Assembly: GCA_030745285.1 (NCBI GenBank)
Contig: JASLOV010000105.1
Location: 1-5,658 of the forward strand
Source: Dehalococcoidia bacterium
GTDB taxonomy: Bacteria; Chloroflexota; Dehalococcoidia; UBA2979
Direction: 5' to 3'
DNA length: 5,658 nucleotides
Below the pieces are notes generated by a model. That model made no database searches and had not been told where the DNA came from. It saw nothing but the letters and a program-made list of their open reading frames with translations. Below are positions 1-5,275 of the stretch, one piece after another. The position numbers and the translations under genes are program-made. Positions within the stretch are counted from its first letter, which is position 1. Each line of letters opens with the position of its first letter.

Positions 1-66
1 GTGCACCTCGGCCTCCCGCAGCTTCGCGATGATCTCCTCGGCTCCGTACCGCTTCCGCTTGCTCAT
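1..66 (-). CDS. IS3-family transposase OrfA, N-terminal part
   Basis: The first 22 codons of an IS3-family OrfA, the small helix-turn-helix protein that binds the element ends and is joined by frameshifting to the OrfB DDE catalytic domain. The visible protein is MSKRKRYGAEEIIAKLREAE followed by VH, which resembles the usual OrfA opening (basic start, then [EQ]IIAKLREAE, the first helix of the HTH). The start is ATG at 66, with a GGGGGAG Shine-Dalgarno six bases or fewer ahead. The gene runs off the window, so neither the catalytic part nor the frameshift site can be checked. It differs from the IS3 transposase at the right edge, so the two are separate elements. Confidence 0.8.
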   Translation of the reverse strand, partial: MSKRKRYGAEEIIAKLREAEVH

Positions 67-140
67 GCTGCTCCCCCTTCTCCCAGCTCTGCACAGATTC
101 TCTATCTCTGCAGCTGGACTCGTTCTCGGGGGACAGGTCA
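1..140 (-). mobile_element. IS3-family insertion sequence, 5' end (partial)
   Basis: This is the left end of an IS3-type element read on the minus strand; the rest lies beyond base 1. The inferred terminal end starts at base 140 with TGACCTGTCCCCCGA, matching the TG start usual for IS3 inverted repeats. It lies 74 bases ahead of an IS3-type orfA start codon. The boundary is also supported by context: homology to a zinc-ribbon transposase stops just before it, at 141. The opposite terminal repeat is not visible, so the exact end is inferred. Confidence 0.7.
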
Positions 141-292
141 ATGTCGGTGGGGTACTGCAGCTCGTTGAACGGAGTGCCCGTCCGCTCGTTGAAGATTCTG
201 CGGCAGGCGCGACAGGCGGAAGTGCGGTAGCCGAGAGAGCTACGCCGGCGGCGGCGACTGATTTCCTCGGAGCCACAGTGGGGACAGGTCAC
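141..292 (-). pseudogene. Zinc-ribbon (IS6-type) transposase, N-terminal remnant cut by an IS3 element
   Basis: About 50 codons of a transposase start. A GTG start at 292 follows a GGAGG Shine-Dalgarno seven bases upstream. The protein begins VTCPHCGSEEIS, then an arginine-rich run, LGYR, a second CRAC knuckle and FNERTGTPFNELQYPTD. Cysteines 3, 6, 27 and 30 form a CxxC...CxxC zinc ribbon. The FNERTGTPFN segment is typical of IS6-type transposases with an N-terminal zinc ribbon, which are followed in intact copies by a DDE domain. Here homology stops at PTD, where the IS3 end begins, and the frame then reads through IS DNA out of frame with its orfA. The catalytic domain is absent from the window, so this copy is probably inactive unless the IS is removed. 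Family assignment is from recall of the motif pattern. Confidence 0.7.
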
Positions 293-335
293 GGGCAATC
301 CTCCGCCGGTCGCTGGTCAGCACGACGCTAGCAGA

Positions 336-365
336 GGGTCCGTTGTCTGAGATCTGACGGAGCCC
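336..365 (-). terminator. Imperfect hairpin after the tup operon
   Basis: GGGTCCGT (336-343) pairs with ACGGA-G-CCC (357-365), giving eight base pairs with one bulged G and a 13-base loop. It sits 13 bases beyond the tupC stop codon, the right place for a terminator of the minus-strand operon. No U-run follows on that strand, so a classic intrinsic terminator is not shown. It could equally be the outer end of the IS6-type element whose remnant starts at 292. Confidence 0.3.
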
Positions 366-377
366 CTCGTCCGTGAA

Positions 378-1421
378 CTAGTACCAGACGAGGCCGTCCG
401 GATCGAGGCGGATCGCCACGGCGGCACCGGCGCGGAGATCCGTACCAACGACCCGCTCAACCGCGACGCTCGCCGCCAGCGGAGCGCCGACATCAACGAT
501 TACGCGGGCGCTGCCGTGCGCACTACCGACGTTCAGCACCGGCGCACGGATCGCGTGCTCCAGCGCCGCGGCCGTGTCGAGCAGTTCGACGGCGTCGGGA
601 TGGACAGCGGCCATCCTGGCCGTCGTGCCTGCCGCAGCCGGGTCCTGCGCGCCCTCCTCGAGGAGGCGACGTGCAAGGGCGGCGTCGAGCAAGGAGTAGC
701 CGAGGAAGGCTGCCACTTCCGGCGTCGCTGGCCGGTGGAGCACATCGATCACGCCGCCGCCCTGCGCGACCTCTCCCTTCAGCAGGATGAGCACGCGGCC
801 GGCCACCAACGCCGCTTCGGTCTGGTCGTGCGTGGCCAGCAGCGCTGCGGCCCGTTCTTCGTGCAGCAGTGTACGGACGTCGCCGACTAGGCGGGAACGT
901 GTCTCCGGGTCTAGTGCGGTGAACGGTTCGTCGAGCAGGAGGAGCCGCGGCCTAACGGCGAAGGCACGGGCAAGGCTTACACGCTGCGCCTCGCCGCTGG
1001 AGAGCGTATGTGCGTGGGCGCCGGCGAGATGCGCCACGTCGAGCCGGTCAAGCCACTCCTCGGCGCGGCGTCGGCGCTGCGGGCGCTCGACACCGTGGAG
1101 CGTGAGGGCGGTCTCGATATTCGCCGCGACGGACATGTCGAGCAGGGCCGGTTCCTGCAGGACGGTCGACGTCATCCGCCGCAGGCGCACACGGTCGCGC
1201 GAACGGCGCGGCGTCTCGCCGAACAGAGCCACCACGCCCTCTGCAGCAGGCAGCAGCAGGCCGGCAGACCGGAGCAGTGTCGACTTGCCGGCGCCATTAG
1301 GCCCGAGCACGGCCAGCGTTTCCGTCGCGCCCACGTTGAGCCGTTCGAGGTGGAGCACCTCGCGGCCGCCGCGCTCGATCCGCAGTCCGCGAACGCTGAG
1401 GGCTGGCGCGTCGGCGATCAC
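378..1421 (-). CDS. tupC: Tungstate-type ABC transporter ATP-binding protein
   Basis: The cytoplasmic ATPase that drives oxyanion import (347 residues). Visible motifs are Walker A GPNGAGKST at 40-48, Q-loop Gln89 (VLQEP), signature LSSGEAQR at 140-147, Walker B LLLLDEP at 160-166, D-loop ALDPE at 169-173 and H-loop His198 (ATHDQ). The signature has Ser in place of the first Gly of the common LSGGE, a mild variant. Residues from about 268 to 347 form a C-terminal extension ending in IRLDPDGLVWY that looks like a TOBE-type domain as in ModC-like ATPases. The start is GTG at 1421, overlapping the permease stop by four bases (GTGA). No Shine-Dalgarno is evident, so translation is probably coupled to tupB. 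Substrate specificity comes from the TupA and TupB neighbours; the ATPase alone would be called ModC/TupC/WtpC-like. Confidence 0.88.
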   Translation of the reverse strand: MIADAPALSVRGLRIERGGREVLHLERLNVGATETLAVLGPNGAGKSTLLRSAGLLLPAAEGVVALFGETPRRSRDRVRLRRMTSTVLQEPALLDMSVAANIETALTLHGVERPQRRRRAEEWLDRLDVAHLAGAHAHTLSSGEAQRVSLARAFAVRPRLLLLDEPFTALDPETRSRLVGDVRTLLHEERAAALLATHDQTEAALVAGRVLILLKGEVAQGGGVIDVLHRPATPEVAAFLGYSLLDAALARRLLEEGAQDPAAAGTTARMAAVHPDAVELLDTAAALEHAIRAPVLNVGSAHGSARVIVDVGAPLAASVAVERVVGTDLRAGAAVAIRLDPDGLVWY

Positions 1422-2116
1422 GTGCGGCGCGCCCGCTGCTGCACGGCGGTGAGCACAACGCTGACGGCCACGATCAGGGCGAGCAGGATGAAGCCGAACG
1501 CCAGCGCGGTGCCGAAGTGGCCGCGGCTCACTTCGACCACGGCCGCGGTCGTGAGTAACCGTGTCTCGCCGGCGATGTTGCCGCCTACCATCATCGACGC
1601 GCCGACCTCCGAGACCACCGCGCCGAAGCCTGCAATGATCGCGATCAGTAGTGAGAGGCGAGCCTCGCGGGCGAGCAGCCAGAGGTACTGCGCATCATTC
1701 GCGCCCATCGCTCGCAGCTGCAGCCGCAGATGCGGTGGGAGCGCCATCAGGGCGGCGGCGCTGACGGCCACGATGATCGGTGTCGCGATCATCGCCTGGG
1801 CGATCACGATCGCCGCCGGAGTGTAGATCAAGCCCATCCAGCCCAGTGGCCCGGAGCGCCAGAGCATGATGCTGACCGCCAGGCCGGCGATCACGGGCGG
1901 CGCGCCGGTGCCCGCGTTCGCCAGCGTGACCAGCGCCCGCCGCCCCGGGAAGTTCATCAACGCCAGAGCGAAGCCGATGGGCAGCCCGATCAGCATTGCC
2001 ACCAGCGTCGACGTAGCGGTGACCGCGAGCGTGCGGGCGGTGATGCCGTAGACGTCGCTATCGCCCGTCGTGATCAGCCGTATCGCCTCTCGCATGGCCT
2101 CCGCGAGCAGGTCCAT
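1418..2116 (-). CDS. tupB: Tungstate-type ABC transporter permease
   Basis: Inner-membrane permease of 232 residues, the usual length for TupB. After an amphipathic start it has about five to six hydrophobic segments, near residues 27-56, 69-86, 97-125, 154-186 and 203-226. The cytoplasmic coupling (EAA-type) loop is seen as LRAMGANDAQYLWLLAREAR, followed by the family-typical IAGFGAVVSEVGASMMVGGN and a TRLLTTAAVVEVSRGHF segment. The SEVGA..MVGGNI...TR.LTTA pattern is characteristic of TupB rather than ModB. ATG at 2116 follows GGGAG (2122-2126) at a five-base spacing, 12 bases after the tupA stop. Its end overlaps tupC by four bases, so the three genes form one operon. Assignment rests on recognised motifs, not a search. 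Confidence 0.88.
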   Translation of the reverse strand: MDLLAEAMREAIRLITTGDSDVYGITARTLAVTATSTLVAMLIGLPIGFALALMNFPGRRALVTLANAGTGAPPVIAGLAVSIMLWRSGPLGWMGLIYTPAAIVIAQAMIATPIIVAVSAAALMALPPHLRLQLRAMGANDAQYLWLLAREARLSLLIAIIAGFGAVVSEVGASMMVGGNIAGETRLLTTAAVVEVSRGHFGTALAFGFILLALIVAVSVVLTAVQQRARRT

Positions 2117-2128
2117 GCCTACTCCCGA

Positions 2129-2974
2129 CTACTCTGCCGCCGGCACGAAGAGCGCGCGGCCGAGCGTCTCGACGCCGAATTCGCCGATCAGCGCCTGCGC
2201 GTCTGTACCGATCAGGAAGTCGCGCAGCCGTCGGGCGCCCTCGACGTTCGTGCCGGGGTGGCGATCGGGGTCGATCACGATCACGTGGTAGCGGTTGAAG
2301 AGCGCAGGGTCGCCCTCGACGAGCACGGGCAGAATGGCGCGGTCGCTCACTACCAGCCACGTGCCGCGGTCTGTGAGGGTGTAGCCGCCAGTCTCCGCCG
2401 CGACCGTAAGCGTGGAGCCCATGCCTTGGCCGGTCTCTACGTACCAGGCCGCCCCCTGCTGCACGGTAAGGCCGGCAGCGGCCCACAGCTCCTGCTCCTT
2501 CACGTGGGTGCCCGAGTCGTCGCCGCGGCTGACGAAGCGTGAGCCAGCCATCGCGATGCGTGCGAGCGCCGCGGCCGCGTCCTCTGCCTCGCGAACGCCC
2601 GCCGGGTCGTTGGCGGGACCAACGATCACGAAGTCGTTGTACATGACGGAGGCGCGGTCGACGCCGTGCCCACCACGCACGAACGCCTCCTCAGCGCCGG
2701 GCGAATGGACGAGCAGCACGTCGACGTCGCCGCGCTCGCCCATTGAGATTGCCGCGCCTGAGCCGACGGCGACGACTTTCACGTTGTAGCCGCTGTCGCG
2801 TTCGAACGCGGGCATCAGCGCGTCGAGCAGGCCGCTGTTCTCGGTGCTGGTGGTGGTGGCGAGGATGATCGTGCGCTCCCCGCCGCTGCAGGCGATCGCG
2901 AACGCGAAGACGGCAACGAGGAGCGCCAGGAGCAGACGCGAGCGGCGCGCCCCGGGGTCGTCTTGTCCAGCCAT
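2129..2974 (-). CDS. tupA: Tungstate-binding lipoprotein of an ABC transporter
   Basis: Extracytoplasmic binding protein that captures the oxyanion (281 residues). A basic N-terminus is followed by the hydrophobic segment LLLALLVAVFAFAIA and Cys29 (AIAC-SGG), a lipoprotein signal with a slightly weak lipobox. The mature protein begins with ILATTTSTENSGLLDALMPAF; TTTS is the TupA anion-binding signature. It continues with VKVVAVGSGAA, GDVDVLLVHSP, VMYNDFVIVGP, SRGDDSGTHVKE (149-160) and YTLTDRGTWL, all hallmark TupA segments. Upstream in-frame starts exist (to 3157), but they would put about 60 polar residues before the signal and cross the promoter, so ATG at 2974 is chosen. No Shine-Dalgarno precedes it and the predicted transcription start is next to the ATG, suggesting a leaderless message. 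Tungstate is favoured over molybdate by family motifs; affinity cannot be read from sequence. Confidence 0.9.
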   Translation of the reverse strand: MAGQDDPGARRSRLLLALLVAVFAFAIACSGGERTIILATTTSTENSGLLDALMPAFERDSGYNVKVVAVGSGAAISMGERGDVDVLLVHSPGAEEAFVRGGHGVDRASVMYNDFVIVGPANDPAGVREAEDAAAALARIAMAGSRFVSRGDDSGTHVKEQELWAAAGLTVQQGAAWYVETGQGMGSTLTVAAETGGYTLTDRGTWLVVSDRAILPVLVEGDPALFNRYHVIVIDPDRHPGTNVEGARRLRDFLIGTDAQALIGEFGVETLGRALFVPAAE

Positions 2975-2993
2975 ACAAGACGGTATACTACCG
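2961..2993. promoter_or_regulatory. Candidate operator: two abutting inverted repeats
   Basis: TCTTGT-N8-ACAAGA (2961-2980) is a perfect six-base inverted repeat covering the tupA start codon and the regulator -35. It is directly followed by CGGTA-TAC-TACCG (2981-2993), a perfect five-base inverted repeat covering both -10 elements. A dimeric repressor bound here would block both promoters. That the ModE-like protein encoded 39 bases away is the ligand is an inference; the sites do not match a motif I can name with certainty. Confidence 0.4.
2963..2989 (+). promoter_or_regulatory. Promoter of the ModE-like regulator gene
   Basis: Plus-strand -10 TATACT (2984-2989, five of six consensus bases) lies 15 bases after a weak -35, TTGTCC (2963-2968). 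The predicted start near 2996 gives a leader of about 36 bases to the GTG at 3032. The -10 shares bases 2984-2987 with the opposing tupA -10. The -35 lies over the tupA start codon region. Confidence 0.4.
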
Positions 2994-3010
2994 AACCGGG
3001 GCACTGCCAA
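2975..3010 (-). promoter_or_regulatory. Promoter of the tupABC operon, probably leaderless
   Basis: On the minus strand, -35 TTGGCA (3010-3005), a 17-base spacer and -10 TATACC (2987-2982) form a good housekeeping-sigma promoter. A start about seven bases after the -10 would fall at 2975, immediately before the tupA ATG. This matches the missing Shine-Dalgarno. The assignment is from consensus comparison only. Confidence 0.55.
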
Positions 3011-3031
3011 CATGTCCCAAGGGAGGGCGTT

Positions 3032-3406
3032 GTGCCGCCGCCGGGAGAAGCCTCGCACGCGCCACTGCGCATCCGCTCGAAGGTGTGGGTCGAACGCGAT
3101 GGAGCGGTCGTGATCAGTGACTACCTGGCGCAGCTGCTCGCGGCGGTGGAGACGCACGGCTCCGTGGCGGCGGCGGCGCAGTCGCTCGACCTGCCGTATG
3201 CCACGGCCTGGAAGAAGCTACGCGCAATGGAGGCTGCGGCCGGGGCGGCTCTGCTCGAATCGGACTCCGGTGGAGTTGGGGGTGGGGCCACCTGTCTGAC
3301 GCCCACGGCTGCCGAGATGCTGAGCGCCTTTCGTCGCGTCGGGGCTGGGCTCAGCGACGAAGTCGAGCGGCGCTTCAACGCCGCCCGCTCGCGGTTCGAC
3401 GCCTGA
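3032..3406 (+). CDS. ModE-type winged-helix transcriptional regulator, DNA-binding domain only
   Basis: A 124-residue regulator. After a short leader it reads LRIRSKVWVERDGAVVISD (about residues 14-32), the typical ModE N-terminal strand region. A LysR-like helix-turn-helix follows, SVAAAAQSLDLPYATAWKKL, then RAMEAAAGAALLE, a glycine-rich wing (SGGVGGGATCLTP) and a final helix to about residue 118. E. coli ModE carries two C-terminal molybdate-binding (TOBE) domains; none is present here, so oxyanion sensing, if any, must differ. GTG at 3032 is preferred because AAGGGAGG (3019-3026) stands five bases ahead; an in-frame TTG at 2963 lies in the promoter. The gene is divergent from tupA with overlapping promoters, so control of tup transport genes and itself is the likely role. 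Confidence 0.82.
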   Translation: MPPPGEASHAPLRIRSKVWVERDGAVVISDYLAQLLAAVETHGSVAAAAQSLDLPYATAWKKLRAMEAAAGAALLESDSGGVGGGATCLTPTAAEMLSAFRRVGAGLSDEVERRFNAARSRFDA

Positions 3407-3426
3407 CGGCCTGTTCCCCTTCTCCG

Positions 3427-3474
3427 AGCCGCTGGCGTCCACGCAGAGTGGGGTAGGCGTCCACAGTGGCGGCT
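3427..3474. repeat. Nested inverted and direct repeats after the regulator gene
   Basis: AGCCGC (3427-3432) pairs with GCGGCT (3469-3474). Between them GGCGTCCAC occurs twice (3434-3442 and 3456-3464, 22 bases apart). Each copy can form a small CCAC...GTGG hairpin with the following GTGG. The position 20 bases after the regulator stop suggests a possible transcription end, but there is no T-run. Confidence 0.3.
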
Positions 3475-3547
3475 GTGCGATACAGCTCGGATCTCGCTCC
3501 CTAGCGGTCGTGGGATCGCTCACTGAGTCCAGGGGGCTGTCGAGCAC

Positions 3548-3661
3548 TCAACAGATGGGCCCCCGCTCTTCGCCGAGCGGTCTCAGCTTCCCCCGATGGC
3601 GTGTCACACCAGCCGTAGCTGTAGCCCAGTTGGCGCCGACGCGGGCCGCCACTTCCGCCAT
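3548..3661 (-). CDS. Possible small helix-turn-helix ORF or remnant
   Basis: A 37-residue ORF that opens with MAEVAARVGANWATAT and ends in RGKLRPLGEERGPIC. The EVAARVG start and RGKLRPLG end are spaced roughly as in excisionase or MerR-like HTH proteins (EVAxxLG...T...RGKLRPLG), with about two extra residues between them. A GGAG lies nine bases upstream. An Xis-like protein near a recombinase would make sense, but the ORF is very short, lacks the usual T[VI]RRW helix, and may be a chance frame or a decayed gene. Confidence 0.2.
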   Translation of the reverse strand: MAEVAARVGANWATATAGVTRHRGKLRPLGEERGPIC

Positions 3662-3693
3662 CCACAGGATCTCCGCCACCTCTGACCGCGCGC

Positions 3694-3942
3694 AGCGGTG
3701 TTGACCCGCAAGCGATCGTGCTATTGGTGGACGGCAAGGCAGCGGAGTTGTCGTATGACCGGCTGACGGGGAGTCTGACGGCCGCAGCCACGTTGCCGGC
3801 CGGCATCCGGATCGACGTGACGGTCGTCGACGGCGCCGGGAACACCAGCCGGTTTGCCGGCGTGATCGGCGGCGGGAGCGTCGAGACCGGCCGTCCCGGG
3901 ATCGCGCAAGCCCCTGAGGCGGGCGGTCTGACTCGGCTCTGA
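3694..3942 (+). pseudogene. C-terminal fragment of an Ig-like surface or secreted protein
   Basis: The frame reads SGVDPQAIVLLVDGKAAEL, then YDRLTGSLTAAATLPAGIRI, DVTVVDGAGNTSRFAG and a low-complexity tail, ending with TGA at 3942. The pattern VDP..I.LLVDG...YD..TG.L.A...LPAG...V.V.D.AGNTS is typical of one bacterial Ig-like repeat near the C-terminus of secreted proteins. No start codon with a Shine-Dalgarno, no signal peptide and no upstream domain is present; the frame meets a stop at 3622-3624. It is therefore read as a 5'-truncated remnant that faces the recombinase gene tail to tail. A very short intact gene is less likely. Confidence 0.45.
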
Positions 3943-3980
3943 TGCTCCTATCGATCGTCAAGCGGGCTGGGGATGGGTAG

Positions 3981-4012
3981 TAGCGGGCGCGCCCTCGCTG
4001 CAGCGGCCGCTA
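3981..4012 (-). terminator. GC-rich stem-loop region at the end of the recombinase gene
   Basis: TAGCGG (3981-3986) and CCGCTA (4007-4012) are perfect inverted repeats whose right arm includes the recombinase stop codon. Inside are the palindromes GGGCGCGCCC (3985-3994) and GCTGCAGC (3997-4004), which offer alternative folds. No U-run follows on the minus strand, so terminator function is only suggested by position. Confidence 0.25.
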
Positions 4013-5050
4013 CCTCGCATTCACCGACCGTCTCCGCACGTTCCCCCGCATCACCGTCACCTGCCTCACTTGACGCAGGTTCATCTGGTCCACCGGCGAA
4101 AAGCGGTGCTGCTGTGTCATGACGTGCGAGGAGGCGAGGTTCACGTAGCGCCTCACCATCTCGAGCGTCGTGTGCCCGAGAATCTGTTGCAGCGTGAAGA
4201 CATCTTCGCCGTTCATCAGGTAGTTCACGGCGAAGGTGTGCCGCATCAGGTGCGGATGAAGTTGCTCGACGCCCGAGGCCTTCGCGAGGCGGCGGACCAT
4301 GAGCTGAACCGCCTCGCCCGTGAGCGGACGGCCGTCCAGGGTGAGAAAGATACCGTCTTCTCCCAGCGGCTCCGGCCTGAAGTGGAAGATGTACTTCATC
4401 AGGGCCCGCTGTGCTGCACCTCCGAAGGGCGCGACTCGCTCCTTGCTGCCTTTCCCCATCACTTTGAGGTAACCCTCTTCAAGATGGAGGTTCGCCATGG
4501 ACGCTCCGGCGAGCTCGCCGCGGCGAAGTCCCGTGTCCAGGAACAGGAGCACGATGGTCGCGTCCCTGACGCCCCAGGCACTCTGGTGGTCGATGCTCGC
4601 GAGGATGGTGGCGACCTCGGTCTCCGAGAGCGGTTCGATGAGCTTGCGCGGCACCTTCGGCACCTTCACGCGCGCCAGCCGGAACTCCTCCGTGTAGCCC
4701 TCACGGTAGAGCCAGTTGAAGAACGCCTTCATCGCCCGTACGTAACCCTGAACGGTGACCGGGGAGAGCTTGCCGTTCGTCTGGCTGATCGGGTGGTCCT
4801 CGTACTTCGGCCGGGTCTGCAGGTGCAGGATGTACTGCCGCACCAGCTCGGAGTCGACGCTCCCGAGCACCGGCTCGATCCGCTGCTGTCGCAGATAGTG
4901 GAGGAACTGCCCGAGGGCCGTCTGGTACCAGATGGCCGTCTGCGGTGACTTCTGTTCGGCGCGATTCGATGCCTCGTACTGGAGCATGAGCTTCTCGAGC
5001 GAGACGGCGTCCTTGTCCATGGAGTCCCACCTCTTCGTCTTCGCGGTCAT
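4010..5050 (-). CDS. Tyrosine recombinase (phage-type integrase, XerC/D-like)
   Basis: An intact 346-residue site-specific recombinase. The N-terminal core-binding (SAM-like) domain spans about residues 15-117, including TAIWYQTALGQFLHYLRQQ. The catalytic domain spans about 138-310. All active-site residues are present: Arg176 (DTGLRRGEL), Lys200 (GKGSKER), His267 and Arg270 (HPHLMRH), His293 (LGHTT) and the nucleophile Tyr302 (VRRYVNL). The tail after Tyr302 contains QHRFSPVDQMN, common in integrases of mobile elements, and a basic end. ATG at 5050 has GGAAGG eight bases upstream inside an inverted-repeat arm; Met11 (5020), with GAGGTGGG upstream, is an alternative start. The gene lies 225 bases from a half tRNA-Gly gene, with small repeats between them, as in tRNA-targeting integrative elements. 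A house-keeping Xer role is less likely in this setting. Confidence 0.92.
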   Translation of the reverse strand: MTAKTKRWDSMDKDAVSLEKLMLQYEASNRAEQKSPQTAIWYQTALGQFLHYLRQQRIEPVLGSVDSELVRQYILHLQTRPKYEDHPISQTNGKLSPVTVQGYVRAMKAFFNWLYREGYTEEFRLARVKVPKVPRKLIEPLSETEVATILASIDHQSAWGVRDATIVLLFLDTGLRRGELAGASMANLHLEEGYLKVMGKGSKERVAPFGGAAQRALMKYIFHFRPEPLGEDGIFLTLDGRPLTGEAVQLMVRRLAKASGVEQLHPHLMRHTFAVNYLMNGEDVFTLQQILGHTTLEMVRRYVNLASSHVMTQQHRFSPVDQMNLRQVRQVTVMRGNVRRRSVNAR

Positions 5051-5055
5051 GTGAG

Positions 5056-5145
5056 CAGCCTTCCTGCCAGTCGTCTAACTTCTGTGAACCGCGCGTGACC
5101 TCACCGTGACGTGGGCGTGATCTGCGCGTGAAGTCAGGAAGGCTG
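5056..5145. repeat. Perfect 11-bp inverted repeat enclosing the short-repeat array
   Basis: CAGCCTTCCTG (5056-5066) and CAGGAAGGCTG (5135-5145) are exact reverse complements separated by 68 bases. On the minus strand the arm nearer the gene contains the recombinase Shine-Dalgarno (GGAAGG). In a transcript starting upstream of 5145 the far arm could pair with it and hide the ribosome site. Alternatively the arms are protein-binding sites for recombination. Confidence 0.7.
5083..5137. repeat. Five tandem 11-bp repeats, (C/T)GTGA-N6
   Basis: TGTGA at 5083 and CGTGA at 5094, 5105, 5116 and 5127 recur at exactly 11-base spacing. GCGCGTGA is identical at 5091-5098 and 5124-5131, 33 bases apart. 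A degenerate sixth unit (CGTCT) may start at 5072. The phase places every unit on one face of the helix, as expected for cooperative binding by a small protein such as an excisionase, or arm-type integrase sites. The array lies 33-87 bases upstream of the recombinase start. Confidence 0.75.
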
Positions 5146-5153
5146 TTCCGCAT

Positions 5154-5183
5154 ACTCAAAGGGTCCGGCCGACTCAAAGTGTC
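5154..5183. repeat. Pair of 12-bp direct repeats ACTCAAAG(G/T)GTC
   Basis: ACTCAAAGGGTC (5154-5165) and ACTCAAAGTGTC (5172-5183) match at 11 of 12 bases, 18 bases apart, between the 11-bp array and the tRNA half. Their size and place fit arm-type recombinase binding sites. On the minus strand one copy supplies TTGAGT, a possible -35, 17 bases before TATGCG, a poor -10, so they may also lie in the recombinase promoter. Confidence 0.6.
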
Positions 5184-5275
5184 GTGGGGCTGTTCTCGGT
5201 CCTCCTCTCGGCGCTAGCCCAGCTGTATCTGAATCTGCGGGGAGCGATCTGGAGCCAATGACCCGGCGCGGGAAA

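Larger units (their letters stand above)
3407..3693. other. Intergenic stretch without a convincing gene
   Basis: Apart from the repeats at 3427-3474 and a doubtful minus-strand ORF at 3548-3661, no reading frame here looks like a conserved protein. There is an interrupted stem GGGGGCTGT (3532-3540) with ACA (3551-3553) and GCCCCC (3559-3564). It has no downstream T-run and its meaning is unclear. Confidence 0.4.

Noticed and set aside
1008..1826. Long plus-strand ORF of 272 codons over tupB and tupC
   Set aside because: It lies antisense to two clearly conserved genes and has an arginine- and alanine-rich composition without motifs, as expected for high-GC shadow frames.
3011..3026. TCCCAAGGGAGGG as a second copy of the attachment core
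   Set aside because: Only the short TCCCAAG block matches the tRNA half; the rest is the ribosome-binding site of the regulator gene.
2129..3157. A longer TupA starting at 3157
   Set aside because: The extra 61 residues precede the lipoprotein signal, overlap the divergent regulator gene and cross the promoter; the start at 2974 fits the family.
4070..4948. Plus-strand ORF of 292 codons opposite the recombinase
   Set aside because: It is antisense to a recombinase with every catalytic residue intact, and its protein shows no recognisable domain.
5083..5137. Plasmid-origin iterons or a CRISPR array
   Set aside because: There is no replication-initiator gene or AT-rich unwinding region, and an 11-base period is far too short for CRISPR repeats and spacers.
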